Origin: Verrucomicrobiales bacterium
GTDB taxonomy: Bacteria; Verrucomicrobiota; Verrucomicrobiia; Verrucomicrobiales; DEV007
DNA: 64,000 nt
Direction of reading: 5' to 3'
NCBI GenBank assembly: GCA_029213265.1
Contig: JARGNG010000002.1
Coordinates: forward strand, 1-64,000
Position 1 is the first letter of the stretch, and every line of letters begins with the position of its first letter. Of the stretch, positions 17,286 to 26,144 are shown in pieces. Both the position numbers and the translations under genes were made by a program. A model generated the notes under the pieces. That model saw nothing but the letters and a program-made list of their open reading frames with translations, searched no databases and was not told the origin of the DNA.

Positions 17286-19715
17286 CTAGTCAGGGAGAAT
17301 GCTGAAGTCCCACTGGCCCAGTTCCCCGAGAATCAGCTTTCGCTTCGGAGGCTCGAGGCCCTTGATGATCAGATTGAAGATGTCGGTAACGACGACCTTG
17401 TGACTGCCGTAGTAGCCGTGGCCCAGCATGCTGGTATCGATTCCCGAGGCGTTGATCGTGTCCATTCCCGGAGTGACGAGAAGTTGTTCCCCGGAAAGAC
17501 CAAGTCGACCATTTCCGTGGATCGTTTGCGAGAGCTTGAGGGCGGTGTCGTCCGACGAAGCATACATTGTCAGTTTGTCGGAAGCGGCGGTGATCTTGGG
17601 CAGGATTTGATCGGTAAAAACATCTTTGTCGATGTCGGGGGCAGCCAGGATGACATTGTGCAGATTGAGATCGAAGCCCTCATTTTTTGCATTTGCGAGG
17701 GCATAGCTGAGAACACGCGTGCCCATGCTGTGGGCAATGACATGGATATTCTCAATTTCGGTTTTTTCCTGCAGGTCGATCAGAAACTGGGTCAAATGGG
17801 GAACGGACCACTCTGCGTTCGCTTCATCGATGGTGTAGGCCTTCAATTCGCCCTGAGACGGCCAGCTGTAGGACATCGCAACACCCGAAAAGTCGAGGTC
17901 GAAAGCAATCTGGCCGGTTCTTCGGACCGCGTCATCAAAAGGGACGTTGAATCCGTGAATGAAGAGGAGGGCTTCGTTCTTGGGACGGTCCCCGGCCGTG
18001 TCGCTGACTTCAGAAAAGAAAGAGTCGGAGTTCAGTTTTTTCAGGTTGACGATGGTGACATGTTTTTTCGGATCTTCGGAAAACTCCAGCTTGTACCACT
18101 TGGGTCTTTCCACGACTCCAATCTTGTGGTGGCGGGGAATGGAGATGGTCGTGCGCCCGTATTCCATCGGGCCTTCCCGGTTCCGCTCCTGTCCGTATTG
18201 CTCATTGTTGCCTTCGCCCGGAGTCGGCTTTCGGTCGGTCCCGTAGTAGACATCGACGGTGTGGTAGTTCTGGGATTCCTCCTCTTTGGGAGCCTGACCG
18301 ACCGGCTTTGGCTTCGTCGTGACCGGCATCGGGGGAGTGCTCTTCTTACCGCCGGTAACGCCCCGGGTGCTGAAAATGCCCGGAGACCTGGGCTCGTAGT
18401 GGTCCGCGGCAATCGTCAGGATCGCAGCTCCTCCCGGTTCCCAGAGCTCAACTCCATCCGGGGTTTCAAAGGGGGCGGATGGATCGACCTCAGGAAAGTT
18501 GTCACTGCCCTGGACTTTCACGGTTTTGATCCGGATTTCCTCAGGAGTCACTTCAATCCAGTCAAACCCGTTAAAAGACTCGGTCGCGATCGTCCACGGC
18601 TTCGCGTCATCGGCGGCCCGAAGAGGAGCACCCCAACAGCCTTCGCCGATGTAGACGGTCGCGTTCGGATCTTCCGGCGCGGCGGAGAATCCTTCGTGCC
18701 CTGTCGCATCCGGCTTGAGGGGAAGCGTTCGCTTCATAACGTGGGAATCGGATTCCAGCGCAAGGTCGAGACCGTGTGCGTAGAAATTGTCCGCCCACTG
18801 CATCGGATTATCCCCCTCCTTCTTGGCGCTGACATGCGGTCGCATCGGCTTGTGGTATCCGGCGATAAGATGAGTGCGGGAATTCCGATGTTTTTTCAGG
18901 TCCGCGTCGAGCCAATTCTCCTGGTCCCCGGTGGCGGGAATCTCGCTGTTGAGGGTGTAGTAGCGACAGAGCGTCCCTCCGATATCGAAGGAAAAGTAGA
19001 CGTCGACCGGGGTATCGAAAAACTCGTAGATCGTTTCGATACGTCGCTCGTGATTCCCACGATGGGGAACGATGGGAATCATGCGGCCGTCTTCTGCGAC
19101 CGTTTCCTGCCAGTCGTCGAGCCACTCGACCCATTCCGGTGCCTCGTCCTTGTTGATCATATCTCCGGTGAATGAGATGAAAAGGGGGCGCAGTTTCGCG
19201 GCGAACTGGTTCGCGAGAATCCGGACATCCCGGAAATTACGGGAATCGCCGCCGGAAATGAAAGTAAAGGGTTGGGGTTTGTCGGGAGCAGTTCGAAAAT
19301 AGAATCGCTTGCTCGTCCCGCCTTCGTCCGAGAGACAGAAGTAATAGTTCGTGTCCGGGCTCAGTCCGGATAGACGAACGAAGCAGTTGCGCATTCCATC
19401 GTATTCGGAAACGCGGTCCGGAGCCTGGTTCTTTGCGTAGGCAGATGCGTCCCGCCCGTGATCGGTCGAGTCATAATGCAGCGTGGCCGGTTCACCTGCG
19501 GTCTGGTTCCACGCGATCGTTGCCTGCGTGGCCGGATCTTCGGTCCAGATGACTCGATACTTATCTGTGTTCGAGCTCGACTGAGCGGTCGCGAAAGAAG
19601 GTGCGAAAAGGATCGCCGCAAGAGCCCAGCCGATGGCAGGCAGTGAGGCGGAGAGGAGGGTAAAGAATTTTAGTTTCATCTGGGCGACGGGTGATTGTGC
19701 TTCCCTGTTTTTCAT
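17286..19715 (-). CDS. Secreted purple-acid-phosphatase-like metallophosphatase fused to DUF900 alpha/beta hydrolase
   Basis: Two starts are possible: ATG 19715 (809 aa, AGGA 10 nt upstream) or ATG 19679 (797 aa, cleaner signal peptide MKLKFFTLLSASLPAIGWAL). From the latter, residues about 38-130 form the Fn3-like domain of purple acid phosphatases. The metallophosphatase core has GGDSR 143-147, TGDM 171-174, GNHE 208-211 and GYHKPMRPH near 280. A Pro/Lys-rich linker precedes a DUF900 alpha/beta hydrolase from about 490: VYYGTDRKPTPG, FIHGFNVPF, YSWPSQGE and the nucleophile elbow AHSMG. Both active sites look intact. One polypeptide could therefore cleave a phosphoester and an ester on the same substrate outside the cytosol; this is inference. 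Confidence 0.9.
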   Translation of the reverse strand: MKNREAQSPVAQMKLKFFTLLSASLPAIGWALAAILFAPSFATAQSSSNTDKYRVIWTEDPATQATIAWNQTAGEPATLHYDSTDHGRDASAYAKNQAPDRVSEYDGMRNCFVRLSGLSPDTNYYFCLSDEGGTSKRFYFRTAPDKPQPFTFISGGDSRNFRDVRILANQFAAKLRPLFISFTGDMINKDEAPEWVEWLDDWQETVAEDGRMIPIVPHRGNHERRIETIYEFFDTPVDVYFSFDIGGTLCRYYTLNSEIPATGDQENWLDADLKKHRNSRTHLIAGYHKPMRPHVSAKKEGDNPMQWADNFYAHGLDLALESDSHVMKRTLPLKPDATGHEGFSAAPEDPNATVYIGEGCWGAPLRAADDAKPWTIATESFNGFDWIEVTPEEIRIKTVKVQGSDNFPEVDPSAPFETPDGVELWEPGGAAILTIAADHYEPRSPGIFSTRGVTGGKKSTPPMPVTTKPKPVGQAPKEEESQNYHTVDVYYGTDRKPTPGEGNNEQYGQERNREGPMEYGRTTISIPRHHKIGVVERPKWYKLEFSEDPKKHVTIVNLKKLNSDSFFSEVSDTAGDRPKNEALLFIHGFNVPFDDAVRRTGQIAFDLDFSGVAMSYSWPSQGELKAYTIDEANAEWSVPHLTQFLIDLQEKTEIENIHVIAHSMGTRVLSYALANAKNEGFDLNLHNVILAAPDIDKDVFTDQILPKITAASDKLTMYASSDDTALKLSQTIHGNGRLGLSGEQLLVTPGMDTINASGIDTSMLGHGYYGSHKVVVTDIFNLIIKGLEPPKRKLILGELGQWDFSILPD

Positions 19716-19744
19716 ACATTACAAATCCTACTTTTGACAGATCA

Positions 19745-19775
19745 AACAGGGTTAAGTCGGTCACGTAACCCTGTT
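19745..19775. repeat. Dispersed palindrome AACAGGGTTA..TAACCCTGTT, copy 2
   Basis: A perfect 10-bp stem, 19745-19754 with 19766-19775 and an 11-nt loop, followed on the plus strand by AGGTTTTTTG. It lies in the divergent region between the phosphatase fusion and the vWA-like gene. The T-run makes it look like an intrinsic terminator, but no plus-strand gene ends just upstream. TTGACAG stands a few bases before it (19734-19740), as it also does near copy 1. Confidence 0.6.
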
Positions 19776-19928
19776 AGGTTTTTTGTTTGAGCAATCGTGC
19801 GTAGTTTCTGAACAGAGAATCGAGTTGAGACCGCCCCTGATTGGGGAAATCGGGGGAGAATGTTGTCACAAACGGGGGCAAGTCGTGCGATACTCTCTGA
19901 ATCAGGCACTTGCTCTGGTTTCCTGTCC

Positions 19929-21782
19929 ATGAAGGATGCCGATTCCATATTCGAAGCGTTGGAGAAGACTCCGGAAGACTGGAATGTACGTATCCTCGCG
20001 ATCGAGGAGATGATTCAAAGAGGCGATGTTTTCGGGGCGAGGAAGCTCGTTCGAGAGGATCCTTCCGGATCAGCGACGCCTCCGGAGATTCAGGTGCGCC
20101 TCCATGAACTTCTCACGAAGGGTGCCGCTGCATTGGCGGAAAAACCGGAGCCCGGGCCGGAAGAGGCACCGCCTTCGACCCCCGAGCCTCCCGAGCCTCC
20201 CGAGCCGCGGGAAGAGCCAGTTGCGGAGGAATCAGACGCACCGGAGAAGGTAGAGAGCAAAAAGCCTTCCCCCTTCGAGGAATCCTACGGTGGTGGCCTG
20301 GGCGCGCTGATGGAAGGGGAGCCCGAAGCGAAACCGCTGCCGTCTGCGCCCCCCCTACCTGATGCTCCCGAAATTCGATTCGAGAAAGCCATCGCGCGGT
20401 GGCGGGAGTACGATGGGAATTTGAATCTTGTCCCCAATGAAAACGCCGTCCTACCCGATCGAATCTCGACCGCTCCGGATCGGGTTTCCTCGATTTCGCT
20501 GGCGCTTCTGGCTCACGCTCTGATTTTTTTTCTGATCGGCCTCGTCGCGGTGAACATGCCGCGTCCGAAGCCTCCTCAATTGGTGGTTTCGGTCGTGCAC
20601 GAGCGGCAGACCGAGTTGATCACACCACGCATCACCAAGCCGAATCTTGAGATCAAACCGGCCGCTGCAGCGGCTCAGGCAGTCGATGTGATCGCTTCCA
20701 TCGAGGGATCCACCTTTGAGATTCCCGACGTCGACAATTCCGAGAACACCTTCGTGAGTTCGATTCTCCCCGGCGTCCAGCCGAAAGGAATCGGAATGGA
20801 TTTCTTTACCGAAGCGACGCAGGCATCGGATGTCAATTTCTTCGGGATCTCCGGAAGCGGGCGGAAAATCGTCTTTGTAATCGATGCGACCCCCTTCATG
20901 CTGGTGGATGAAAAAGGGGGGATGACGGCCTACAACAACGTAAAGGACGAGGTCGGGGTCATGCTCGCGAATCTGAACCGGGCGACGCACTTCAATATCC
21001 TGCTCTATCACGGAAGAAAGGTAATCCCGTTCCGCAAAGAGCCGGTCCCTGGACTGCCCTCGAATCTTCGCCAGGCAATTGAATGGCTGACTCCTCTTAA
21101 TCGCGACTACGAAAAACTCGGGCTCACCAATGAGTGGGGATACTCCCTCGATGTCGCGGATCACGAAGACCTCCCGCTTCGATCGGTCGACCTGGCTCAC
21201 TACACGAAGGCGATTCAGAAAGCGGCGGAATGGCAGGCCAGTGCCGTCTTCTGCATCGTAAGTGGATACGGAAATATGACGCGATCCCTCACGCCGGAGA
21301 TGAAGAAAAAGATGGAGGAAAATCCTCCCACGCCCGGCACTCCAGGGACGATTGATCCGCAGGAAAAGAAAGCGTGGGACAAAGCCGTTGCCGAAACCCG
21401 TGCCTGGCTCACAAAGGAAAATGCGGCCCGGCAAGAGAAAGGAATCGACCCGAAAGTTGTGACGAATTTCAACCAGCTGGTCGTCGATCGCACCGGTGTC
21501 CGTCCGCCAAGGCGGAGAGGAGGCACCCCGGGAAGTGGTAATCCGCCCCGTATGCCGGGGATCGGTCCGGAAGATGTAGAAGATCAAATCGAGGAGCTCG
21601 TGAAGCTGCACTACAAGGAGCCCGGCCTCGATGAGCCGAGTGTCCACATGGTTCTTTTCCTGGGAGAAGACGAGCGGATTCAGAGCGAGGAGGATCACTT
21701 CCGGAGGCTCACGAGGAAGAATCGGGGGAAGCTGAAAGTACTGCGAGGGCTGTCTGCACTGCAGGATGTGACCGGGCAGTAG
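19929..21782 (+). CDS. Single-pass membrane protein with vWA-like C-terminal domain
   Basis: 617 aa from the ATG at 19929; an earlier in-frame start at 19860 would add an unlikely leader. Residues 1-70 are helical (DSIFEALEKTPEDWNVRILA, then GDVFGARKLVRE, TPR-like). About 71-145 is a Pro/Glu linker, one membrane helix spans about 188-208, and a beta/alpha region from about 311 begins GRKIVFVIDATPFM. That resembles the first strand of a von Willebrand A domain, but the metal-site DxSxS reads DATPF. A further linker (TPGTPGT, RRRGGTPGSGNPPRMPG) precedes a final strand HMVLFLGEDE. Function is unknown; an envelope scaffold or adhesion role is a guess. It is divergent from the phosphatase fusion. 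Confidence 0.75.
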   Translation: MKDADSIFEALEKTPEDWNVRILAIEEMIQRGDVFGARKLVREDPSGSATPPEIQVRLHELLTKGAAALAEKPEPGPEEAPPSTPEPPEPPEPREEPVAEESDAPEKVESKKPSPFEESYGGGLGALMEGEPEAKPLPSAPPLPDAPEIRFEKAIARWREYDGNLNLVPNENAVLPDRISTAPDRVSSISLALLAHALIFFLIGLVAVNMPRPKPPQLVVSVVHERQTELITPRITKPNLEIKPAAAAAQAVDVIASIEGSTFEIPDVDNSENTFVSSILPGVQPKGIGMDFFTEATQASDVNFFGISGSGRKIVFVIDATPFMLVDEKGGMTAYNNVKDEVGVMLANLNRATHFNILLYHGRKVIPFRKEPVPGLPSNLRQAIEWLTPLNRDYEKLGLTNEWGYSLDVADHEDLPLRSVDLAHYTKAIQKAAEWQASAVFCIVSGYGNMTRSLTPEMKKKMEENPPTPGTPGTIDPQEKKAWDKAVAETRAWLTKENAARQEKGIDPKVVTNFNQLVVDRTGVRPPRRRGGTPGSGNPPRMPGIGPEDVEDQIEELVKLHYKEPGLDEPSVHMVLFLGEDERIQSEEDHFRRLTRKNRGKLKVLRGLSALQDVTGQ

Positions 21783-21899
21783 ATTTCTGCCATATTACTT
21801 AAATGCGTTTTTCCGCCTGATTAGCAGTGCTCGTATCACGCGTTTTTGGTCCGATTTAACTTGGTTAATTAAGGCCAGGGTAGCGGATCATAAGTCGCG

Positions 21900-21927
21900 T
21901 TCCGCCGGTATCTACGGGCCGGCGGAA
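21900..21927. other. Strong perfect hairpin
   Basis: TTCCGCCGG (21900-21908) and CCGGCGGAA (21919-21927) form a perfect 9-bp G+C-rich stem with a 10-nt loop, 118 nt after the stop of the vWA-like gene. There is no T-tract on either side. It could end or stabilise that transcript, or be part of an RNA element. Confidence 0.45.
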
Positions 21928-22001
21928 GAGTCGTAATGAATGTTTACTGAGTTGTCGGCTCTGGAAGACGGGGGCAGGACGTAATTTCCTGTTCGGCCTG
22001 A

Positions 22002-22330
22002 TGCCCGGAGGTGGCTTATCTTGTTCTCGAGGACCTCGTGGGCAATTTGTCGATCGGGAATGTGTTAGTCAATGAGTGGGGCCGGATTCTGCCGGGTCAT
22101 ACGGGGCCGGTCCAGATTGTGGCCTGGCATCCCGAAGAAAATCGGATTGCTTCCGGTGGCAACGATCGAACGGTTCGTCTGGGGAACACTGAAAATGGAG
22201 ATGAGCTTTTCATCTTGCGAGACTACCAAGCGGTTGTTCGCGATTTCGCCTGAGATCCGTGGGATGATTTCCCTGTCCCGGGAGATGAGGCAGGCGTGAT
22301 CTGGAGCCGTTCCAGACTGAAAAAGTAGCG
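22002..22330 (+). pseudogene. WD40-repeat gene relic
   Basis: The frame from 22002, containing a GTG at 22011, encodes one recognisable WD40 blade: GHTGPVQIVAWHP, then IASGGNDRTVRLGNTENGDE. The usual Trp of the terminal WD is replaced by Gly. A TGA at 22251-22253 interrupts the frame just where the next blade should start, and no further blade is readable after it. WD40 propellers have at least four blades, so this is a fragment, not a functional gene. Confidence 0.55.
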
Positions 22331-22433
22331 CGAACGGGGAAACGAGGGGTTGTCAAAGATTGCCCGCCTGAATCATACTTTCGCCCTATGGTTGGCCGGG
22401 TGAATTCCCGATACCCGGGAACCATCAGTTGAT

Positions 22434-24791
22434 ATGAAGTTGTTCCTACCCTCTGCGATTGCCGCGGGCGTTTGCTCGTTGGTCGCCCCGGTAATGGCGG
22501 GTCGGGATACGTTTGTGGCCGGCCATTGCCTGGAATGCCATGACAACGATGTGCAGAAAGGCGGGTTGAATTTCGAATCCCTGCTCGATAAAGGGAAGGA
22601 AGGTGAGGTGGACACCTGGGAGCGGATTCTCCGGCAAATCGATGCACGCCAGATGCCTCCTCTGGGGAAGGATCGTCCCGGGGAAGAGGAATACAGCAAC
22701 GCGGCCGCCTCCTTGACGGGGGAACTCGATGCGATCGTGCAGGAGAGTCCGAATCCGGGGCGCACCGATTCTCTCCGACGGTTGACCCGAACTGAATATG
22801 GAAATGCAATCCGCGACCTGCTCGGGCTGGACGTGGATGTGAAAGAGTTGCTGCCGGCGGATGAGGCGAGCGACGGCTTTGATAACGTCACAGTGGGTGA
22901 GCTGTCTCCCTCGCTTCTGGACCGGTATTTGAGTGCTGCGCAGAAAATTTCCCGTCTCGCCGTGGGAATTCCCCTTTCGCAACCGGATAGCAGGACGATT
23001 CGAATTCGACCGGATATTACGCAGGAACATCATATCGAGGGTTTGCCGCTGGGAACGCGCGGTGGAACCCTGGTGTCGCATACATTCCCGCGGGACGGGG
23101 ATTACGAAGTCCGGATCTTCCTGACTCGTGATCGAAATGAATTGATCGAGGGCCTGACAAGGCCTCATCAGATGGAGATCCTGCTTGGTGGAGTGCCCGT
23201 GGCAGAGCTCGATGTGAAGCCCCCACGGAATCGAAAAGATCACACCCGTGCGGATGCCAATTTGAAGGCGAGGATTCGTGCCACCGCCGGTCCCGTCGAA
23301 CTCGGGGTGACCTTTCGCGAAGATCATAATTCTCTCGCCGAGACTTTGCGCCAGCCTTACGAATCGCAATTCAACTTCCATCGTCATCCACGTGTTTCCC
23401 CTGCGATTTACCAGATCACGATTACGGGGCCGTTTGACGATCAAGGTCCGGGTGATACTCCGTCCCGGAGACGGGTCCTCGCCTTCTCCCCGGGCGAAAC
23501 ACGGAGCCCGGTCGAGGCCGCCCGCCAAAACGTGAAGGCACTCCTCCGACTTGCCTGGAGACGGCCGGTCACCGGCGAAGACGTCGAGCGCATCCTCCCG
23601 TTTTTTGAAACGGCTTTCGAGTCGGACGGAGATTTCGAGGCCGGGATGGAGTCTGCTTTGTCCGCTATTCTCGTGAGTCGCGAATTCCTCTTTCGAACGG
23701 AATCCGATCCTGATGACGTCGCACCCCAAACTCCCTATGCGTTGGGGGCGGAAGACCTGGCTTCCCGACTCTCCTTTTTTCTCTGGAGTAGTCTGCCGGA
23801 TGAAACTCTGATCTCCGCAGTGGAACAAGATGTCCTAACAGACCCAAAACAATTGGTCTCGCAAGCACGGCGAATGTTGCAGGATTCCCGGGCCGGGGCT
23901 CTCGTTCAGAATTTTGTCGATCAATGGCTCTACCTGAGAAATCTGGATTCGATTACTCCGGACGGACGACTGTATCCTGACTTTGATCACAATCTCCGGG
24001 AGGCGATGAGAAAGGAAACGGAGCTTTTGATTTCCGATGTGATTCGCGAAGATCGAAGCGTTCTGGATCTGTTGAAGTCGGACCGGACCTGGCTGAATGA
24101 GCGTCTCGCGAAGCACTACGGAATTCCTCACGTTTACGGGAGTCGTTTTCGCGGGGTCCGCGTGGCTCCGGAATCCAATCGCGGGGGACTGTTGCGACAC
24201 GCGAGTATTTTGACGGTGACTTCCTATGCCACGCGGACTTCACCGGTGATTCGCGGAAACTGGATTCTGGAGAATCTGTTAGGAACGCCGCCCCCGCCGC
24301 CCCCGCCTGATATTCCGGCGTTGGAGGACGTTGCGGTCTCGGCTGACCTTCCGATCCGGGAGCGCCTTGCGGCGCATCGGGAAAAAGCAGCCTGCGCCAG
24401 TTGTCACAATCTCATGGATCCGATTGGGTTTGCGCTGGAGAACTACGACGCGATCGGGCGTTGGAGAGAATTTGAGAACGGAACTCCGGTCGATGCGACG
24501 GGCGCTCTTCCCGGGTCAGTTTCGTTTACCGGAGTGGCGGGATTGGAAAAGGGAATGGTGGAACGCCCCGAGCGGTTTGTCCGAACCCTGACGGAAAAAC
24601 TTCTCATCTATGCTCTGGGTCGGGGGCTGGAACCGACCGATGCGGCGGCGGTGCGAAAGATCGTTCGGGATGCTTCGGAAACGGGCTGTCGCTTCTCCGA
24701 TCTGGTTTCCGGAATCGTGACCAGCGAGCCGTTTCGCATGCGCATGAGCGCAGGTGGGGAGGTTGACGAACACGGTCGAGACGAATTATAA
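22434..24791 (+). CDS. DUF1592/DUF1588/DUF1585-type exported cytochrome-like protein
   Basis: 785 aa with a signal peptide (MKLFLPSAIAAGVCSLVAPV..A). A planctomycete-type cytochrome segment has CLECH at 32-36 and QMPP near 75. The DUF1587 region begins LRRLTRTEYGNAIRDLLGLD (about 115). DUF1595/1592 lie in the middle (LLRLAWRRPVTGEDVERILP; LASRLSFFLWSSLPDETL). DUF1588 carries RHASILTVTSYATRTSPVIRG and a second heme motif CASCH at 654-658 with MDPIGFALENYDAIGRWRE-like context. DUF1585 closes the protein (LLIYALGRGLEPTDAAAVRK). The biochemical role is not established; these proteins almost always pair with a DUF1552 protein, which follows here after 13 nt. Confidence 0.93.
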   Translation: MKLFLPSAIAAGVCSLVAPVMAGRDTFVAGHCLECHDNDVQKGGLNFESLLDKGKEGEVDTWERILRQIDARQMPPLGKDRPGEEEYSNAAASLTGELDAIVQESPNPGRTDSLRRLTRTEYGNAIRDLLGLDVDVKELLPADEASDGFDNVTVGELSPSLLDRYLSAAQKISRLAVGIPLSQPDSRTIRIRPDITQEHHIEGLPLGTRGGTLVSHTFPRDGDYEVRIFLTRDRNELIEGLTRPHQMEILLGGVPVAELDVKPPRNRKDHTRADANLKARIRATAGPVELGVTFREDHNSLAETLRQPYESQFNFHRHPRVSPAIYQITITGPFDDQGPGDTPSRRRVLAFSPGETRSPVEAARQNVKALLRLAWRRPVTGEDVERILPFFETAFESDGDFEAGMESALSAILVSREFLFRTESDPDDVAPQTPYALGAEDLASRLSFFLWSSLPDETLISAVEQDVLTDPKQLVSQARRMLQDSRAGALVQNFVDQWLYLRNLDSITPDGRLYPDFDHNLREAMRKETELLISDVIREDRSVLDLLKSDRTWLNERLAKHYGIPHVYGSRFRGVRVAPESNRGGLLRHASILTVTSYATRTSPVIRGNWILENLLGTPPPPPPPDIPALEDVAVSADLPIRERLAAHREKAACASCHNLMDPIGFALENYDAIGRWREFENGTPVDATGALPGSVSFTGVAGLEKGMVERPERFVRTLTEKLLIYALGRGLEPTDAAAVRKIVRDASETGCRFSDLVSGIVTSEPFRMRMSAGGEVDEHGRDEL

Positions 24792-24804
24792 CTGCCCCGT
24801 AGAA

Positions 24805-26130
24805 ATGAATTTTATTACGAAGCGATCTCTCTCCCGCCGAACGGTGCTTCGGGGAATGGGCGCGAGTCTGTCTCTCCCCCTGTTGGATGCGATGGTGCCT
24901 GCGGCAACGGCCCTCGCGGCAACCGCGGCCAAACCGGTGAAGCGGCTCGGCTTTGTCTTTATGCCAATGGGCGCGGACATGACCCGATGGACGCCGCGGT
25001 CAGAAGACACCCTCGACGAACTTTCCCCGATCCTCGAGTCACTCGCTCCGGTTCGGGACCGGGTCACTGCTTTCACCAACCTGGAATTGCAGCCTGCCTA
25101 TCCCGGAAGCCACGCGACTTCGAACTCGGCCTTTCTCAGTGCCGCCCGGGCCAAGCTCACGGAAAGTACGGACTACTTTCTCGGCACGACGGTGGACCAG
25201 GTTGCCGCCAAGGCTATCGGGCAGGAAACGCAACTTCCTTCGCTGGAATTGGCAATGGATCTGATGCAGACCGTCGGGCAATGCGACAATGGATATGCCT
25301 GTGTCTATCAAAACAACCTTTCCTGGTCTTCCCCGACGACACCGCTGCCGGCGGAGGCTCATCCGCGCCTTGTCTTTGAAAAGCTCTTTGGTGAGGGGGG
25401 GAGCAAGTCCGAACGGCAGGCTGCGTTGCGGAAGCAGGCCAGTCTTCTCGATTTTATGAGAGACGACTTAGCCCGGGTGAGGAAAGAACTCGGGCCTGCG
25501 GATCGCGAGAAGATCGATGACTATCTCGATTCTGTGCGAGAAGTGGAACGGCGCATTCAGCGGGCGGAGTCCGGGGTACAGGAAAATCCCGAGCCGGACA
25601 TGGACCGGCCGATCGGGGTGCCGGCCTCGTATGGAGAGCACGCCCGGTTGATGTTTGATCTGCAGTTGCTTGCGATGCAGGGAGATGTCACGCGCGTAAC
25701 GACGTTTCAACTGGCTCGCGAAACGAGCAATCGAACCTACCCGGACGCAGGAGTTTCTGAACCGCACCACCCCTTGTCTCATCACGGAAACGATCCCGGA
25801 AAAATCGAGCGGATGTCGAAGATCAATGCGTTCCACGTATCACTCTTCGCGGAGTATCTCGAAAAGCTGGCCGCGACTCCGGAAGGAGAGGGGACTTTGC
25901 TGGATCATTCGCTTCTTCTCTACGGAAGCGGAATGGGAAATCCGAATCTTCATGATCATACGAATCTTCCGGTGTTGGTCGCGGGGGGCGCTTCGTCCGG
26001 GATCCAGGGGAACCGCCACATTCGTTATGAAAATGCCACGCCGCTGGCAAATCTCCACCTGACCCTGTTGGACCGCGCCGGTGTTCGAATCGACCAGTTT
26101 GGGGACAGCGACGGCATGGTTTCCCTTTGA
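24805..26130 (+). CDS. DUF1552 protein, Tat-exported
   Basis: 441 aa from the ATG at 24805, 13 nt after the DUF1592-type gene. The twin-arginine signal SRRTVLRGMGASLSLPLLDA is complete. Family features include FVFMPMGADMTRWTP, SHATSNSAFLSAA, SLELAMD, the YGSGMGNPNLHDHTNLPVLV motif and GNRHIR near the C-terminus. DUF1552 is a sulfatase/phosphatase-like fold of unknown reaction and the standard partner of DUF1592 proteins. An upstream in-frame start at 24754 would overlap the preceding gene and bury the signal, so it is rejected. The stop touches the ankyrin gene, indicating one transcript. Confidence 0.93.
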   Translation: MNFITKRSLSRRTVLRGMGASLSLPLLDAMVPAATALAATAAKPVKRLGFVFMPMGADMTRWTPRSEDTLDELSPILESLAPVRDRVTAFTNLELQPAYPGSHATSNSAFLSAARAKLTESTDYFLGTTVDQVAAKAIGQETQLPSLELAMDLMQTVGQCDNGYACVYQNNLSWSSPTTPLPAEAHPRLVFEKLFGEGGSKSERQAALRKQASLLDFMRDDLARVRKELGPADREKIDDYLDSVREVERRIQRAESGVQENPEPDMDRPIGVPASYGEHARLMFDLQLLAMQGDVTRVTTFQLARETSNRTYPDAGVSEPHHPLSHHGNDPGKIERMSKINAFHVSLFAEYLEKLAATPEGEGTLLDHSLLLYGSGMGNPNLHDHTNLPVLVAGGASSGIQGNRHIRYENATPLANLHLTLLDRAGVRIDQFGDSDGMVSL

Positions 26131-26144
26131 GAAAAAGAATTTCC

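Larger units (their letters stand above)
21783..22433. other. 650-bp stretch without an intact gene
   Basis: This stretch is richer in A+T at its left end (ATATTACTTAAATGCG, TTGGTTAATTAAGG) than the surrounding genes. It holds a strong hairpin at 21900-21927 and the remains of a WD40-repeat gene at 22002-22330. The last 100 bp should contain the promoter of the DUF1592 operon. I see no tRNA, repeat array or other intact frame in it. Confidence 0.6.

Noticed and set aside
16404-19175. 923-codon plus-strand frame
   Set aside because: It lies antisense to the membrane-protein gene and the phosphatase fusion, and its translation shows no family signal, while the opposite strand encodes intact motifs.
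20451-21698. 415-codon minus-strand frame
   Set aside because: It is antisense to the vWA-like gene; no family features.
21783-22433. tRNA or structured RNA gene
   Set aside because: I searched by eye for cloverleaf and GTTCxAxxC-type sequence and found none; only the hairpin and the WD40 relic remain.
22446-23828. 460-codon minus-strand frame
   Set aside because: It is antisense to the DUF1592 gene and carries no motif.
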